DNA of 6,740 nt, from contig JBMOQT010000193.1 in the NCBI GenBank assembly GCA_049320945.1, positions 1 to 6,740 of the forward strand, given 5' to 3'. The notes beneath the pieces were generated by a model. It was not told the DNA's origin and did not search any database. It worked only from the letters and a program-made list of their open reading frames with translations. The position numbers and the translations under genes are program-made. Below, in pieces: positions 1 to 5,380 of this stretch. Position 1 is the stretch's first letter. Every line of letters begins with the position of its first letter. Source of the DNA: DYIB01 sp049320945 (GTDB lineage Bacteria; Pseudomonadota; Gammaproteobacteria; Burkholderiales; Rhodocyclaceae).

Positions 1-91
1 CAGCCTGCCCATGACCACCACGGGCAAGGTGCAACGGCGCGTGCTGCGGCTGCGGGAGGAGGAGAGGTTTGCGGGGCGGAAGGATGGTTGA
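1..91 (+). CDS. AMP-forming acyl-CoA ligase, C-terminal end (partial)
   Basis: The reading frame starting at base 2 ends at TGA 89-91 and gives about 29 residues beginning SLPMTTTGKVQRRVLRLREE. This matches the A10 motif near the C-terminus of the ANL superfamily (acyl-CoA synthetases and related AMP-forming enzymes), LP.T.TGK..R..LR. The Lys of TGK is the conserved residue that contacts the carboxylate and the adenylate during adenylation. The enzyme would activate a carboxylic acid to its CoA thioester with ATP. The substrate cannot be read from this tail: acetate, other fatty acids or aromatic acids are all possible. The hydratase gene nearby fits a fatty or aromatic acid degradation setting. 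The motif is clear, but the gene is cut off at the window edge. Confidence 0.72.
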   Translation, partial: SLPMTTTGKVQRRVLRLREEERFAGRKDG

Positions 92-100
92 AAAGGACGG

Positions 101-130
101 TTTCAACGCAGACGCCAAGACGCAAAGAAG
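101..130. repeat. Degenerate ACGCAAAG-type intergenic tandem repeat
   Basis: Three imperfect units follow each other: ACGCAG (106-111), ACGCCAAG (112-119) and ACGCAAAG (120-127), with TTTCA before and AAG after. The stretch is richer in A than its surroundings. It begins 9 bp after the ligase stop and lies in the 113-bp gap before the hypothetical gene. From memory, short intergenic arrays with an ACGCAAAG-like 8-bp unit occur in many proteobacterial genomes; their function is unknown. This is one reason not to start the next gene at the upstream in-frame TTG (88), which would translate the repeat. I see nothing else recognisable between 131 and 204. Confidence 0.5.
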
Positions 131-204
131 TTGTTATGGAACGGGAGGAAGCGTTTAATCCCGCCTGCTCGTCGTGGCTTTCCGGACAGAATGAACGGAC
201 ACCA

Positions 205-501
205 ATGACGGAATCACCGGCACAAGCGCGGCGGCAGACCCCCCAAGCCACCTGGGTGGACGCCTCGGGCCGGGTGCGCCCCGAGCGGCGCACCGACCAC
301 AGGCTGCGCGCCGTCGTTGCCGCCGCGGCGGAGCTGGTGCGGCCCTTCCTGGAGGAGAGCAACGCCTGGTGCGGCCGCTCGCTGGAGCATCTCGCCTACC
401 GGGCGGTGCGCGAGGCCTATCCCGAGCTGCAACCGGGCGAGGTGCACCTGGTGGTGGTCGCCTCCATGCGCATTCACGCGCGCACGGCGGCGCCGCGTTA
501 G
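205..501 (+). CDS. Small hypothetical protein (98 aa)
   Basis: The frame stays open from an upstream TTG (88) to TAG 499-501. The ATG at 205 is chosen because the region before it holds an intergenic repeat, and because the sequence becomes protein-like only after about residue 15 from this ATG. The ATG at 136 is a possible alternative. The ribosome-binding site is weak (CGGAC, about 7 bp upstream). The product is soluble and has no signal peptide or membrane helix. Its core, residues 27-88, is charged and probably helical: a basic stretch with RPERRTDHRL, a segment with LVRPFLEESNAWCGRSLEHLA, and a closing PGEVHLVVVAS strand. The C-terminal hydrophobic strand followed by an Ala/Arg-rich tail suggests a small folded domain. 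I do not recognise the family and assign no function. It stops 7 bp before the stop of the converging hydratase gene. Confidence 0.55.
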   Translation: MTESPAQARRQTPQATWVDASGRVRPERRTDHRLRAVVAAAAELVRPFLEESNAWCGRSLEHLAYRAVREAYPELQPGEVHLVVVASMRIHARTAAPR

Positions 502-508
502 GGGCGCC

Positions 509-949
509 TCAGGCGGGATTGTCCTGCACCAGCATCTTGGCCGTCGCCTCGGCGACGATGGCTTTCTCCTGGTTGAAGCATTTGCCCGCGAGGGACACGA
601 TGCCGCCGTGGTGGAGGGGCTTGGCTTCCTTGCCGGTGACGGTCCATTGGGCGGTGAGCGTGTCGCCGGCGCGCACCGGGGCGGTGAACCTGCAGCAGTG
701 CTCCAGGTAGGCGATGGCGGTGCCGTGGAACAGCATGCCCAGGGCGGACGCCATGAACGAGCTGGTGAGGTAACCGTGGGCGATGCGCCCGCCGTAGCGG
801 GAGCGCGCGCTGAAGCTCTCGTCGATGTGCAGCGGATTGAAATCGCCGAACAGCCCCGCGCCCAGGACCAGGTGGGTCTCGGTCATGGTCATGACGTTCT
901 CGAAATGGTCGCCGATCTTGACTTCGTTGAAGCCCCTGCCCAGGTGCAT
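509..949 (-). CDS. MaoC-like (R)-specific enoyl-CoA hydratase, hotdog fold
   Basis: This 146-residue protein has the usual length of a single-hotdog MaoC/PhaJ-type hydratase. The hydratase-2 motif is intact: D36-F-N38-P39-L-H41-x-D43, then A48 and GGRIAHGY (53-60). By analogy with Aeromonas PhaJ, Asp36 and His41 are the catalytic pair that adds water to trans-2-enoyl-CoA to give (R)-3-hydroxyacyl-CoA. The later RFTAPVRAGDTL segment (about 86-97) is the typical second conserved block. The ATG at 949 is chosen because GGGAAA lies about 9 bp upstream and homology starts close to it; an in-frame TTG at 1006 would add 19 unlikely residues. The enzyme is cytoplasmic, in fatty acid oxidation or polyhydroxyalkanoate precursor supply; the exact substrate is not known. 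It diverges from the phosphatase gene and converges with the small hypothetical gene. Confidence 0.85.
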   Translation of the reverse strand: MHLGRGFNEVKIGDHFENVMTMTETHLVLGAGLFGDFNPLHIDESFSARSRYGGRIAHGYLTSSFMASALGMLFHGTAIAYLEHCCRFTAPVRAGDTLTAQWTVTGKEAKPLHHGGIVSLAGKCFNQEKAIVAEATAKMLVQDNPA

Positions 950-976
950 GGCTGCGTTTCCCGATGAAGTGCTGAC

Positions 977-1001
977 GCAGCGGCTAGGGTAGCATCGCTG
1001 C
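977..1001. promoter_or_regulatory. Interrupted inverted repeat in the hydratase/phosphatase divergent spacer
   Basis: GCAGCG (977-982) pairs with CGCTGC (996-1001), and inside it GCTA (983-986) pairs with TAGC (990-993) around a GGG loop, with a two-base AT bulge. This makes a ten-pair hairpin or dyad. It lies 28 bp upstream of the hydratase start and immediately before a second palindrome. Its position between divergent starts suggests an operator or a leader structure. No T run follows, so it is not a typical terminator. Its role is inferred from position only. Confidence 0.35.
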
Positions 1002-1011
1002 CGCAATTGCG
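1002..1011. promoter_or_regulatory. Perfect palindrome CGCAATTGCG, possible operator
   Basis: Ten bases form a perfect palindrome, CGCAATTGCG, beginning right after the interrupted inverted repeat at 977-1001. It is about 44 bp upstream of the chosen phosphatase start and 52 bp from the hydratase start, and just upstream of a candidate -10 element (1021-1026). A dimeric regulator could bind here, but a palindrome of this length can also arise by chance. Confidence 0.25.
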
Positions 1012-1017
1012 CAGCCG

Positions 1018-1026
1018 TGCTAAAGT
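1018..1026 (+). promoter_or_regulatory. Candidate extended -10 promoter of the PP2C gene
   Basis: TG-C-TAAAGT has the form of an extended -10 element (TG at 1018-1019, hexamer TAAAGT 1021-1026, four of six matches to TATAAT). No good -35 hexamer is found at the usual distance, which an extended -10 can tolerate. Transcription would begin near 1033, leaving a leader of about 22 nt before the GTG at 1055. This would rule out the TTG at 1007 as the start. Confidence 0.28.
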
Positions 1027-1054
1027 CGCCGCCGTCTCATTCGACTTCCCTATC

Positions 1055-1825
1055 GTGGCTCTGAGCGTGGAAACCTGCGTCGCCCAGCATTTGGGCGACC
1101 GGGAGGAACAGCAGGACCGGGTGGCGCTGCTGCCGCATCCGACGCGGCGCGGCCTGGTTCTGGCCGTGCTCGCCGACGGCATGGGCGGGCATGCGGGCGG
1201 CGGCATCGCCGCGGAGCAGGTGATCCACAAGGCCCGCCAGAACTTCGAGGCCTACGCGCCGGCCTCCGAGACGCCGGCGCAGCTTCTGCGCGGCATCATC
1301 GAAGAGGCCCACGTGGTCATCAAGCTGACGCGCTTCACCAGCGAGAAGGACCCCCACAGCACCGCCTGCGTGCTGCTGTTCCAGCCGGGGCGGGTGGATT
1401 GGGTCCACAGCGGCGATTCACGCGTCTACCATTTCCGCGGCGACCGGCTGATGGTGCGCACGGCTGACCATTCCCTGGTGAACGAACTGGTGCGCCAGGG
1501 CAAGATCAGCGAGCGGGAGGCCCTCACCCATCCCCAGCGCAATGTGCTGCTGGGCTGCCTCGGCGCCGAGCGGCCGCCGACCATAGACCACGGCCATGCC
1601 GAGCCCCTCGTGGCCGGGGACGTGTTCCTGCTGTGCTCCGACGGCCTGTGGGCCTATTTCTCCGACGCCGAGCTGGGCGGCGTGCTCGCCGCCCACGCCC
1701 CGCGCGCGGCGGCGGAGCTGCTGGTGCAGCGGGCCCGCACCCGGGCGGGGGGCAGGGGCGACAACCTGTCCCTGGCCATCATCAAGCTGGTGGATCGGAA
1801 ACCGGACGGCCCGGCCCTCAAGTGA
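1055..1825 (+). CDS. PP2C-family (PPM) serine/threonine protein phosphatase
   Basis: The product is a metal-dependent protein phosphatase that removes phosphate from Ser/Thr residues in the cytoplasm. From the GTG at 1055 it has 256 residues, close to a bare bacterial PP2C catalytic domain, and no membrane segment. Ordered motifs are EEQQDR (17-22, metal-binding Asp21), ADGMGGHAGG (40-49, Asp41/Gly42), STA (102-104), HSGDSRVY (118-125), ADHS (137-140), CSDGLW (194-199, Asp196) and GRGDNLS (233-239, Asp236). All the expected acidic metal ligands are present, so it should be active. The start is uncertain: no Shine-Dalgarno is visible before TTG 1007, GTG 1055 or GTG 1067. GTG 1055 places homology at the N-terminus and clears the candidate promoter. 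No Ser/Thr kinase, FHA protein or anti-sigma partner lies in the window, so its substrate is unknown. Its last codons overlap the end of the opposing histidine kinase gene by 8 bp. Confidence 0.88.
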   Translation: MALSVETCVAQHLGDREEQQDRVALLPHPTRRGLVLAVLADGMGGHAGGGIAAEQVIHKARQNFEAYAPASETPAQLLRGIIEEAHVVIKLTRFTSEKDPHSTACVLLFQPGRVDWVHSGDSRVYHFRGDRLMVRTADHSLVNELVRQGKISEREALTHPQRNVLLGCLGAERPPTIDHGHAEPLVAGDVFLLCSDGLWAYFSDAELGGVLAAHAPRAAAELLVQRARTRAGGRGDNLSLAIIKLVDRKPDGPALK

Positions 1826-4064
1826 CGCCGCCGCGTCCGACGGCGGCGCGCAGCTCGTCCGGCACGCCTTCTTCCCACAGGGTGAAGTGGAACACCGCGC
1901 CACACCCCGGGCGGGAATCGGCCCAGATGCGGCCGCCGTGGCGCTGGATGATGCGCTGGACGATGGCCAGGCCGATGCCGCTACCTTCGAAGTCGGCGGG
2001 CGCATGCAGCCGGTGGAAGGGCGCGAACAGCCGGCTGGCGTGGGACATGTCGAAGCCGGTGCCGTTGTCGCGCACGAAATAGACCGGCTGCCCCTCGGCC
2101 CTGGCGTGGCCGAACTGGATGTGCGCCCGGCTTTGTTCGCGCGAATACTTCCAGGCGTTGCCCAGCAGGTTCTCCAGGGCGATGGCGAGCAGGCCGGCGT
2201 CGCCCTCCACCGTCAGCCCCGCTTCGACGGCGAAGTCCGCCTGGCGCTGCGGGTCCGCCTCGCGCAGCTTGTCGAGAATGCCGGCCACCAGGGCGCTCAG
2301 GTCCACCGTCACCAGGCGCATGCTGCTGCGGCCGATGCGCGACAGCTTGAGCATGTCGTCGATCAGGCGCTCCATGCGCGCGCTGGCGGCGATGATGCGG
2401 TCCAGGTAGCGGTTCGCCTCCCGGTCCAGTTGGTCGCCGTACTCCTCGATGATGATGCGGCTGAAACCGTCCATGGCGCGCAGCGGCGCGCGCAGGTCAT
2501 GGGACACCGAATAGGAGAAGGCCTCCAGCTCCCGGTTCGCCTGTTCCAGCTGGGCGGTGCGCCGGCGCACGCGCTCCTCCAGCTCGGCGTTCAGCCGCTG
2601 CACTTCGTCCACCGCCCGCTGGCGCATCACGGCCAGGGCGAGCTGCTCCGCCACGGTCAGCGCCAACCTTGTCTCCTCCCCGGTGAAGCAGTGGGGCGCG
2701 TCGAAACAGAGCGTCAGCATGCCGATCAGCTCGCCCTGGTGGCTCACGGGAAGGAAGGCCAGGGAGGCAATGCCCTCTTGGGCGATCAGCTCGGTGAAGG
2801 GGGCCAGATCCGGCGCCTGCGCCGGGTCCTCCACCAGGACCGGCCGCGGCTCAGGCGTCTTGCCGCGCCAGGGCGGGCGGCCTTCAGTCGCCTGGCGATA
2901 GGCGTCGGACAGGTCGCGCCATGCCTTGTAGCGCATCACCTTGCGCCGGTCCATGAGGAGAATCGCGGCACGCTCCGCGCCCGTGGTGGCGCACAGCACA
3001 TCCAGCGCCTTGTCGAACACATCCTCGCTGCTGGCGCTGCGGTTGATGATCTCGGTGAGCCGGTGCAGGGCCAGGAGCTGGCGGTATTGGCGGTCCAGCT
3101 GCGCCTTCTGCCGGTTCTCCTCGGTGACATCGCGGGCCACGCTCAGGATGGCCGGCCGGCCGCGGAAGGCGATGCGGGCGCTGTTGACCTCCACCTGCAC
3201 GGTTTTCCCGTCCAGCCCATGCACCGTGAAGCGGACCGGGGCGAGGCGTTGCCCGGCAGCCACCAGGCGCAGCCGCAGGCGCGACAACTCCCGCTCGGCC
3301 GGGTCCAGGAAGTCGGCGATGGGGCGGTCCAGCAGGGCGCGGAAAGTGGCGGCGCCGAACAGCTTCACCGACTGGCTGTTGACGAAGTCGATGATGCCGT
3401 CGCAGGTGATGACGATGGCTTCCGGCACCAGGTCGAGCAGGCGGCTGAAGCGTTCCTCGCCCTGCTGCTGCTGGCGTTCCGTGTGCCGCAGCAGTTCGAT
3501 CTCGTGCACTTTGTCCAGGGCCAGGGAAAGGCTGGCGGCGAAGTTCTCGATCACCAGTTCGTCGGCGGCGGTGAACGGCTCGCCATCGCGCCGGTCGCAC
3601 ACATAGATGCGCCCGCTGTTCTCCCCCATCCAGGCCAGCGGCGCGGCAAGCAGGTGGTGCATGACCGGATGGTTGGCGGGAAAGCCGGCCCGCTGCCCGT
3701 GGCTGGCCAGGTCGTTGATGCGCACCGGCCGGTTCTCGGCGAAGACCGCGCCCAGGATGCCCGTACCCGCGGGCAGGGCGCCGATGGCGGCCGCCTGGGC
3801 GCTGCTCAGTCCCGAGAACACGAAGGTCTTGAAGCAGCCGTCATCGCCCCGTACGCCGATGGCGCCGTAGCGCACCTGCAGCAGTTCGACCAGGATTTCG
3901 ATACCCGCCTGCAGCATCTCGGTGACGCTGCGGCAACGGGCCGTGGCGTCCATCAGCTGGCGCGAGGCGGTGAGCAGTCCGACCAGGCGTGATTCACCGG
4001 ACGGCGTCCCTTCCCGGTCGCCGCCGTCGGTAAATACCCCAGCGGGTGTTGCGCCTGGCAACAC
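1818..4064 (-). CDS. Soluble sensor histidine kinase, GAF-PAS-GAF-HisKA-HATPase
   Basis: This is a 748-residue two-component sensor with no membrane helix or signal peptide, hence cytoplasmic. Approximate domains: GAF1 42-186; short coiled coil 186-205; PAS 205-315, ending in the typical ARDVTEENR; GAF2 333-482; Glu/Arg-rich coiled-coil linker 483-512; HisKA 513-580; HATPase_c 620-731. The H-box is SYSVSHDLRAPLRAM with phospho-acceptor His522, of the phytochrome-type HisKA class. The N-box is ENLLGNAWKYS (Asn632, Asn636), G1 is DNGTGFD (666-672), the F-box is LFAPFHRLH (679-687) and G2 is GSGIGLAIV (694-702), so the catalytic core is complete. GAF1 resembles the DosS/DevS type, with His132 and Tyr154 at the spacing of that family's heme-site residues. 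The GTG start is fixed by a strong Shine-Dalgarno. No response regulator is adjacent and no receiver domain is fused, so the partner is unknown. A TAGAAT -10-like hexamer on this strand (4159-4164) lacks a good -35. Confidence 0.93.
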   Translation of the reverse strand: MLPGATPAGVFTDGGDREGTPSGESRLVGLLTASRQLMDATARCRSVTEMLQAGIEILVELLQVRYGAIGVRGDDGCFKTFVFSGLSSAQAAAIGALPAGTGILGAVFAENRPVRINDLASHGQRAGFPANHPVMHHLLAAPLAWMGENSGRIYVCDRRDGEPFTAADELVIENFAASLSLALDKVHEIELLRHTERQQQQGEERFSRLLDLVPEAIVITCDGIIDFVNSQSVKLFGAATFRALLDRPIADFLDPAERELSRLRLRLVAAGQRLAPVRFTVHGLDGKTVQVEVNSARIAFRGRPAILSVARDVTEENRQKAQLDRQYRQLLALHRLTEIINRSASSEDVFDKALDVLCATTGAERAAILLMDRRKVMRYKAWRDLSDAYRQATEGRPPWRGKTPEPRPVLVEDPAQAPDLAPFTELIAQEGIASLAFLPVSHQGELIGMLTLCFDAPHCFTGEETRLALTVAEQLALAVMRQRAVDEVQRLNAELEERVRRRTAQLEQANRELEAFSYSVSHDLRAPLRAMDGFSRIIIEEYGDQLDREANRYLDRIIAASARMERLIDDMLKLSRIGRSSMRLVTVDLSALVAGILDKLREADPQRQADFAVEAGLTVEGDAGLLAIALENLLGNAWKYSREQSRAHIQFGHARAEGQPVYFVRDNGTGFDMSHASRLFAPFHRLHAPADFEGSGIGLAIVQRIIQRHGGRIWADSRPGCGAVFHFTLWEEGVPDELRAAVGRGGVT
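1826..1848. repeat. Perfect 8-bp GC inverted repeat directly after the PP2C stop
   Basis: CGCCGCCG (1826-1833) and CGGCGGCG (1841-1848) are perfectly complementary around a 7-nt loop. The first arm starts at the base after the phosphatase TGA (1823-1825). The element also lies in the last codons of the histidine kinase gene. In phosphatase mRNA it would form a very stable 3' stem, but no T run follows, so it is not a canonical intrinsic terminator. It may protect or end the transcript, or simply reflect the Ala/Gly/Arg codons of the kinase tail (AAVGRGG). Confidence 0.45.
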
Positions 4065-4070
4065 TCTGCT

Positions 4071-4077
4071 CCTCCTT
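4071..4077 (-). promoter_or_regulatory. Strong Shine-Dalgarno fixing the GTG start of the histidine kinase
   Basis: Read on the minus strand this is AAGGAGG, a perfect match to the anti-Shine-Dalgarno core. It sits 6 nt before GTG at 4064-4062. It decides the start in favour of this GTG over downstream candidates and suggests efficient translation. Confidence 0.8.
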
Positions 4078-4178
4078 CGATCGAGCCTACGCCAAAGCGA
4101 TTGGGCAGTGAGGGGGTTGCCGGTGGATTCCGGCCTTGGACGTTATGCAAGCTGCAAGATTCTACAGGATTCCCCCGC

Positions 4179-4212
4179 CGGCCGATGGGCCCGGTCGGCC
4201 GCAGGTCGGCCG
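4179..4212. repeat. CGGCCGA/TCGGCCG inverted and direct repeats between corA and the kinase
   Basis: CGGCCGA (4179-4185) is the exact inverse of TCGGCCG (4195-4201) around a 9-nt loop, and GGTCGGCCG occurs twice in direct orientation (4193-4201 and 4204-4212). The cluster begins 12 bp beyond the corA stop. It could form a corA 3' hairpin, with two alternative partners for the left arm. No T run follows on the minus strand, so it is at best a weak or factor-dependent terminator. The rest of the 4065-4223 gap holds only the kinase leader and a -10-like hexamer. Confidence 0.4.
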
Positions 4213-4223
4213 GGCACGGCCAC

Positions 4224-5291
4224 TCATCGGCGCAGACGCCACAACCAGAATCCCGACGTCATGCCAATGGCGGCCGCGATCATCATCGCCATGGCAATGC
4301 GGAACCCGGCGGGCGAGTCGATCAGGGGCATTTCCCTGAAATTCATGCCGAATATTCCGGCGATGAGGGCCGCCGGCAGCAGCATCGTGGCAATGACGGT
4401 GAGCACCCGCACTTCGGCGTTCAGGCGGTTGCTGACGGCGGACAGGTAAATGTCGAGCATGCCGGCGATCAGGTCGCGCATGGACTCCAGGGATTCGATG
4501 ACATATACGGTGTGGTCATACACGTCGCGCAGGTAGGGCAGGGTATCGGGCTTGAAGAAGGCCGAGTCGCCGCGCTGGAGGCTGTTGACCACTTCGCGCA
4601 GGGGCCATACCGCCCGCCGCAGGGCCAGGGTCTCGCGCTTGAGCAGGTGCAGGTCTTCCAGCACCCGGGGCCTGGGGCGATGCATCAGCTGGTCTTCGAT
4701 GCGCTCGGTGGCCTCGCCCAGTTGCTCCAGCACCAGGAAGTAGCGATCGACGATGGCGTCGAGCAGCGAATAGGCGAGGTAGTCGGCGCCCGACTTGCGG
4801 ATCTGCCCCTTGTCGGCGCGCAGGCGCTCGCGGATGGGATCGAAGGAGCCGGTGCGCCGCTCCTGGAAGGTGAGCACGAAGTTGCGCCCGAGCACCAGGC
4901 TGATCTGGTCGGAGGCGAGGGTCCTGGTGGCGGCGTCATAGTCGAAGAAACGCGCCACCACGTAAAGGTAGTCGCCGTAGTCTTCCACCTTGGGGCGCTG
5001 GTCGGTGTTGAGGATGTCTTCCAGCACCAGGGGATGCAGATTGAAGCGCCGGCCGATCTCTGCCATTACTTCGGGCTCGTGCAGGCCGTAGACATTGAGC
5101 CACAGGGTTTCCAGGGACGGCTCGTAGCGGCGCGACTCGGCGATGGAAGCGAAGCGCTTCTCGCGCAGCTCGCCGGCCTGGTACTCGATGAGGGTGATCT
5201 CGGGCCGCTCGGTCTTGATTTCACCCACGTGCACCAGCGAGCCGGGGGCCATGCCCGATTTCCGGGAGCGCAGCTTGCGCGTCTTTTGCAT
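4224..5291 (-). CDS. corA: CorA-type magnesium/divalent cation channel
   Basis: CorA forms an inner-membrane homopentamer that lets Mg2+ (and Co2+ or Ni2+) into the cell, gated by cytoplasmic Mg2+. This 355-residue protein is close in length to the 351-residue T. maritima CorA. It has a large cytoplasmic N-terminal domain (1 to about 290) with the conserved HPLVLEDILNTDQRPKVEDY block (86-105) and ADYLAYSLLDAIVDRYF (169-185). A long stalk helix leads to TM1 (about 295-314), the signature G315-M-N317, a short loop with acidic Glu320 and Asp325, TM2 (about 331-350) and a basic tail ending WRLRR. Asp92 and Asp256 or Asp259 probably correspond to the regulatory metal-site aspartates D89/D253 of T. 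maritima. The loop after GMN reads FREMPLID rather than the common MPEL form. The ATG at 5291 has a good ribosome-binding site 9 nt upstream. The gene diverges from pntAA and shares its promoter region. Confidence 0.94.
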   Translation of the reverse strand: MQKTRKLRSRKSGMAPGSLVHVGEIKTERPEITLIEYQAGELREKRFASIAESRRYEPSLETLWLNVYGLHEPEVMAEIGRRFNLHPLVLEDILNTDQRPKVEDYGDYLYVVARFFDYDAATRTLASDQISLVLGRNFVLTFQERRTGSFDPIRERLRADKGQIRKSGADYLAYSLLDAIVDRYFLVLEQLGEATERIEDQLMHRPRPRVLEDLHLLKRETLALRRAVWPLREVVNSLQRGDSAFFKPDTLPYLRDVYDHTVYVIESLESMRDLIAGMLDIYLSAVSNRLNAEVRVLTVIATMLLPAALIAGIFGMNFREMPLIDSPAGFRIAMAMMIAAAIGMTSGFWLWRLRR

Positions 5292-5300
5292 AGCGTAATG

Positions 5301-5307
5301 TCCTCCC
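5301..5307 (-). promoter_or_regulatory. Ribosome-binding site of corA
   Basis: On the minus strand this reads GGGAGGA, 9 nt before the ATG at 5291-5289. It supports this start codon over in-frame ATG codon 14. Confidence 0.7.
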
Positions 5308-5336
5308 AGCGGGAATGGCGAAAGCCGCGGCCAACT

Positions 5337-5364
5337 TTGAATTGCCCGGCGATTTAAGTATGAT
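5337..5364 (+). promoter_or_regulatory. Predicted sigma-70 promoter of pntAA-pntAB
   Basis: TTGAAT (5337-5342) as -35 and TATGAT (5359-5364) as -10 are separated by 16 bp; the -10 matches five of six consensus bases and the -35 four of six. Transcription would start near 5371, giving a leader of about 64 nt. It overlaps the predicted corA promoter on the other strand. Confidence 0.55.
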
Positions 5365-5380
5365 TGCCATTCCGCGTCAA
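5352..5380 (-). promoter_or_regulatory. Predicted sigma-70 promoter of corA
   Basis: On the minus strand TTGACG (5380-5375) and TTAAAT (5357-5352) are separated by 17 bp; the -35 matches five of six consensus bases and the -10 four of six. Transcription would start near 5345, about 54 nt before the corA ATG. The -10 hexamer lies one base from the -10 of the opposing pnt promoter, so both could not be occupied at once. Confidence 0.55.

Noticed and set aside
88..204. N-terminal extension of the small hypothetical gene from TTG 88 or ATG 136
   Set aside because: TTG 88 overlaps the ligase stop and would translate the intergenic repeat. The extension looks non-protein-like. ATG 136 remains possible, but no clear ribosome-binding site supports it.
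191..208. Five-codon mini-ORF (MNGHQ) whose TGA overlaps the ATG at 205
   Set aside because: An ATGA overlap could couple translation, but so short a frame is expected by chance and has no ribosome-binding site of note.
505..515. Short CGCC-TCA-GGCG dyad between the converging stops, as a shared terminator
   Set aside because: The stem is only four pairs and no T run follows on either strand.
1596..3992. A 798-codon open frame on the plus strand, antisense to most of the histidine kinase
   Set aside because: It is a mirror of a high-GC gene. The opposite strand encodes a complete kinase with every catalytic motif, and the antisense translation shows low-complexity Gln/Ala/Gly/His-rich sequence with no domain.
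3954..4064. N-terminal 37 residues of the kinase as a signal peptide or membrane anchor
   Set aside because: The segment contains many charged and Gly residues and no hydrophobic stretch long enough for a membrane helix.
4101..5357. A 418-codon open frame antisense to corA
   Set aside because: The minus strand has a full CorA with the GMN motif and a good ribosome-binding site. The antisense product has no recognisable motif and runs past the corA start.
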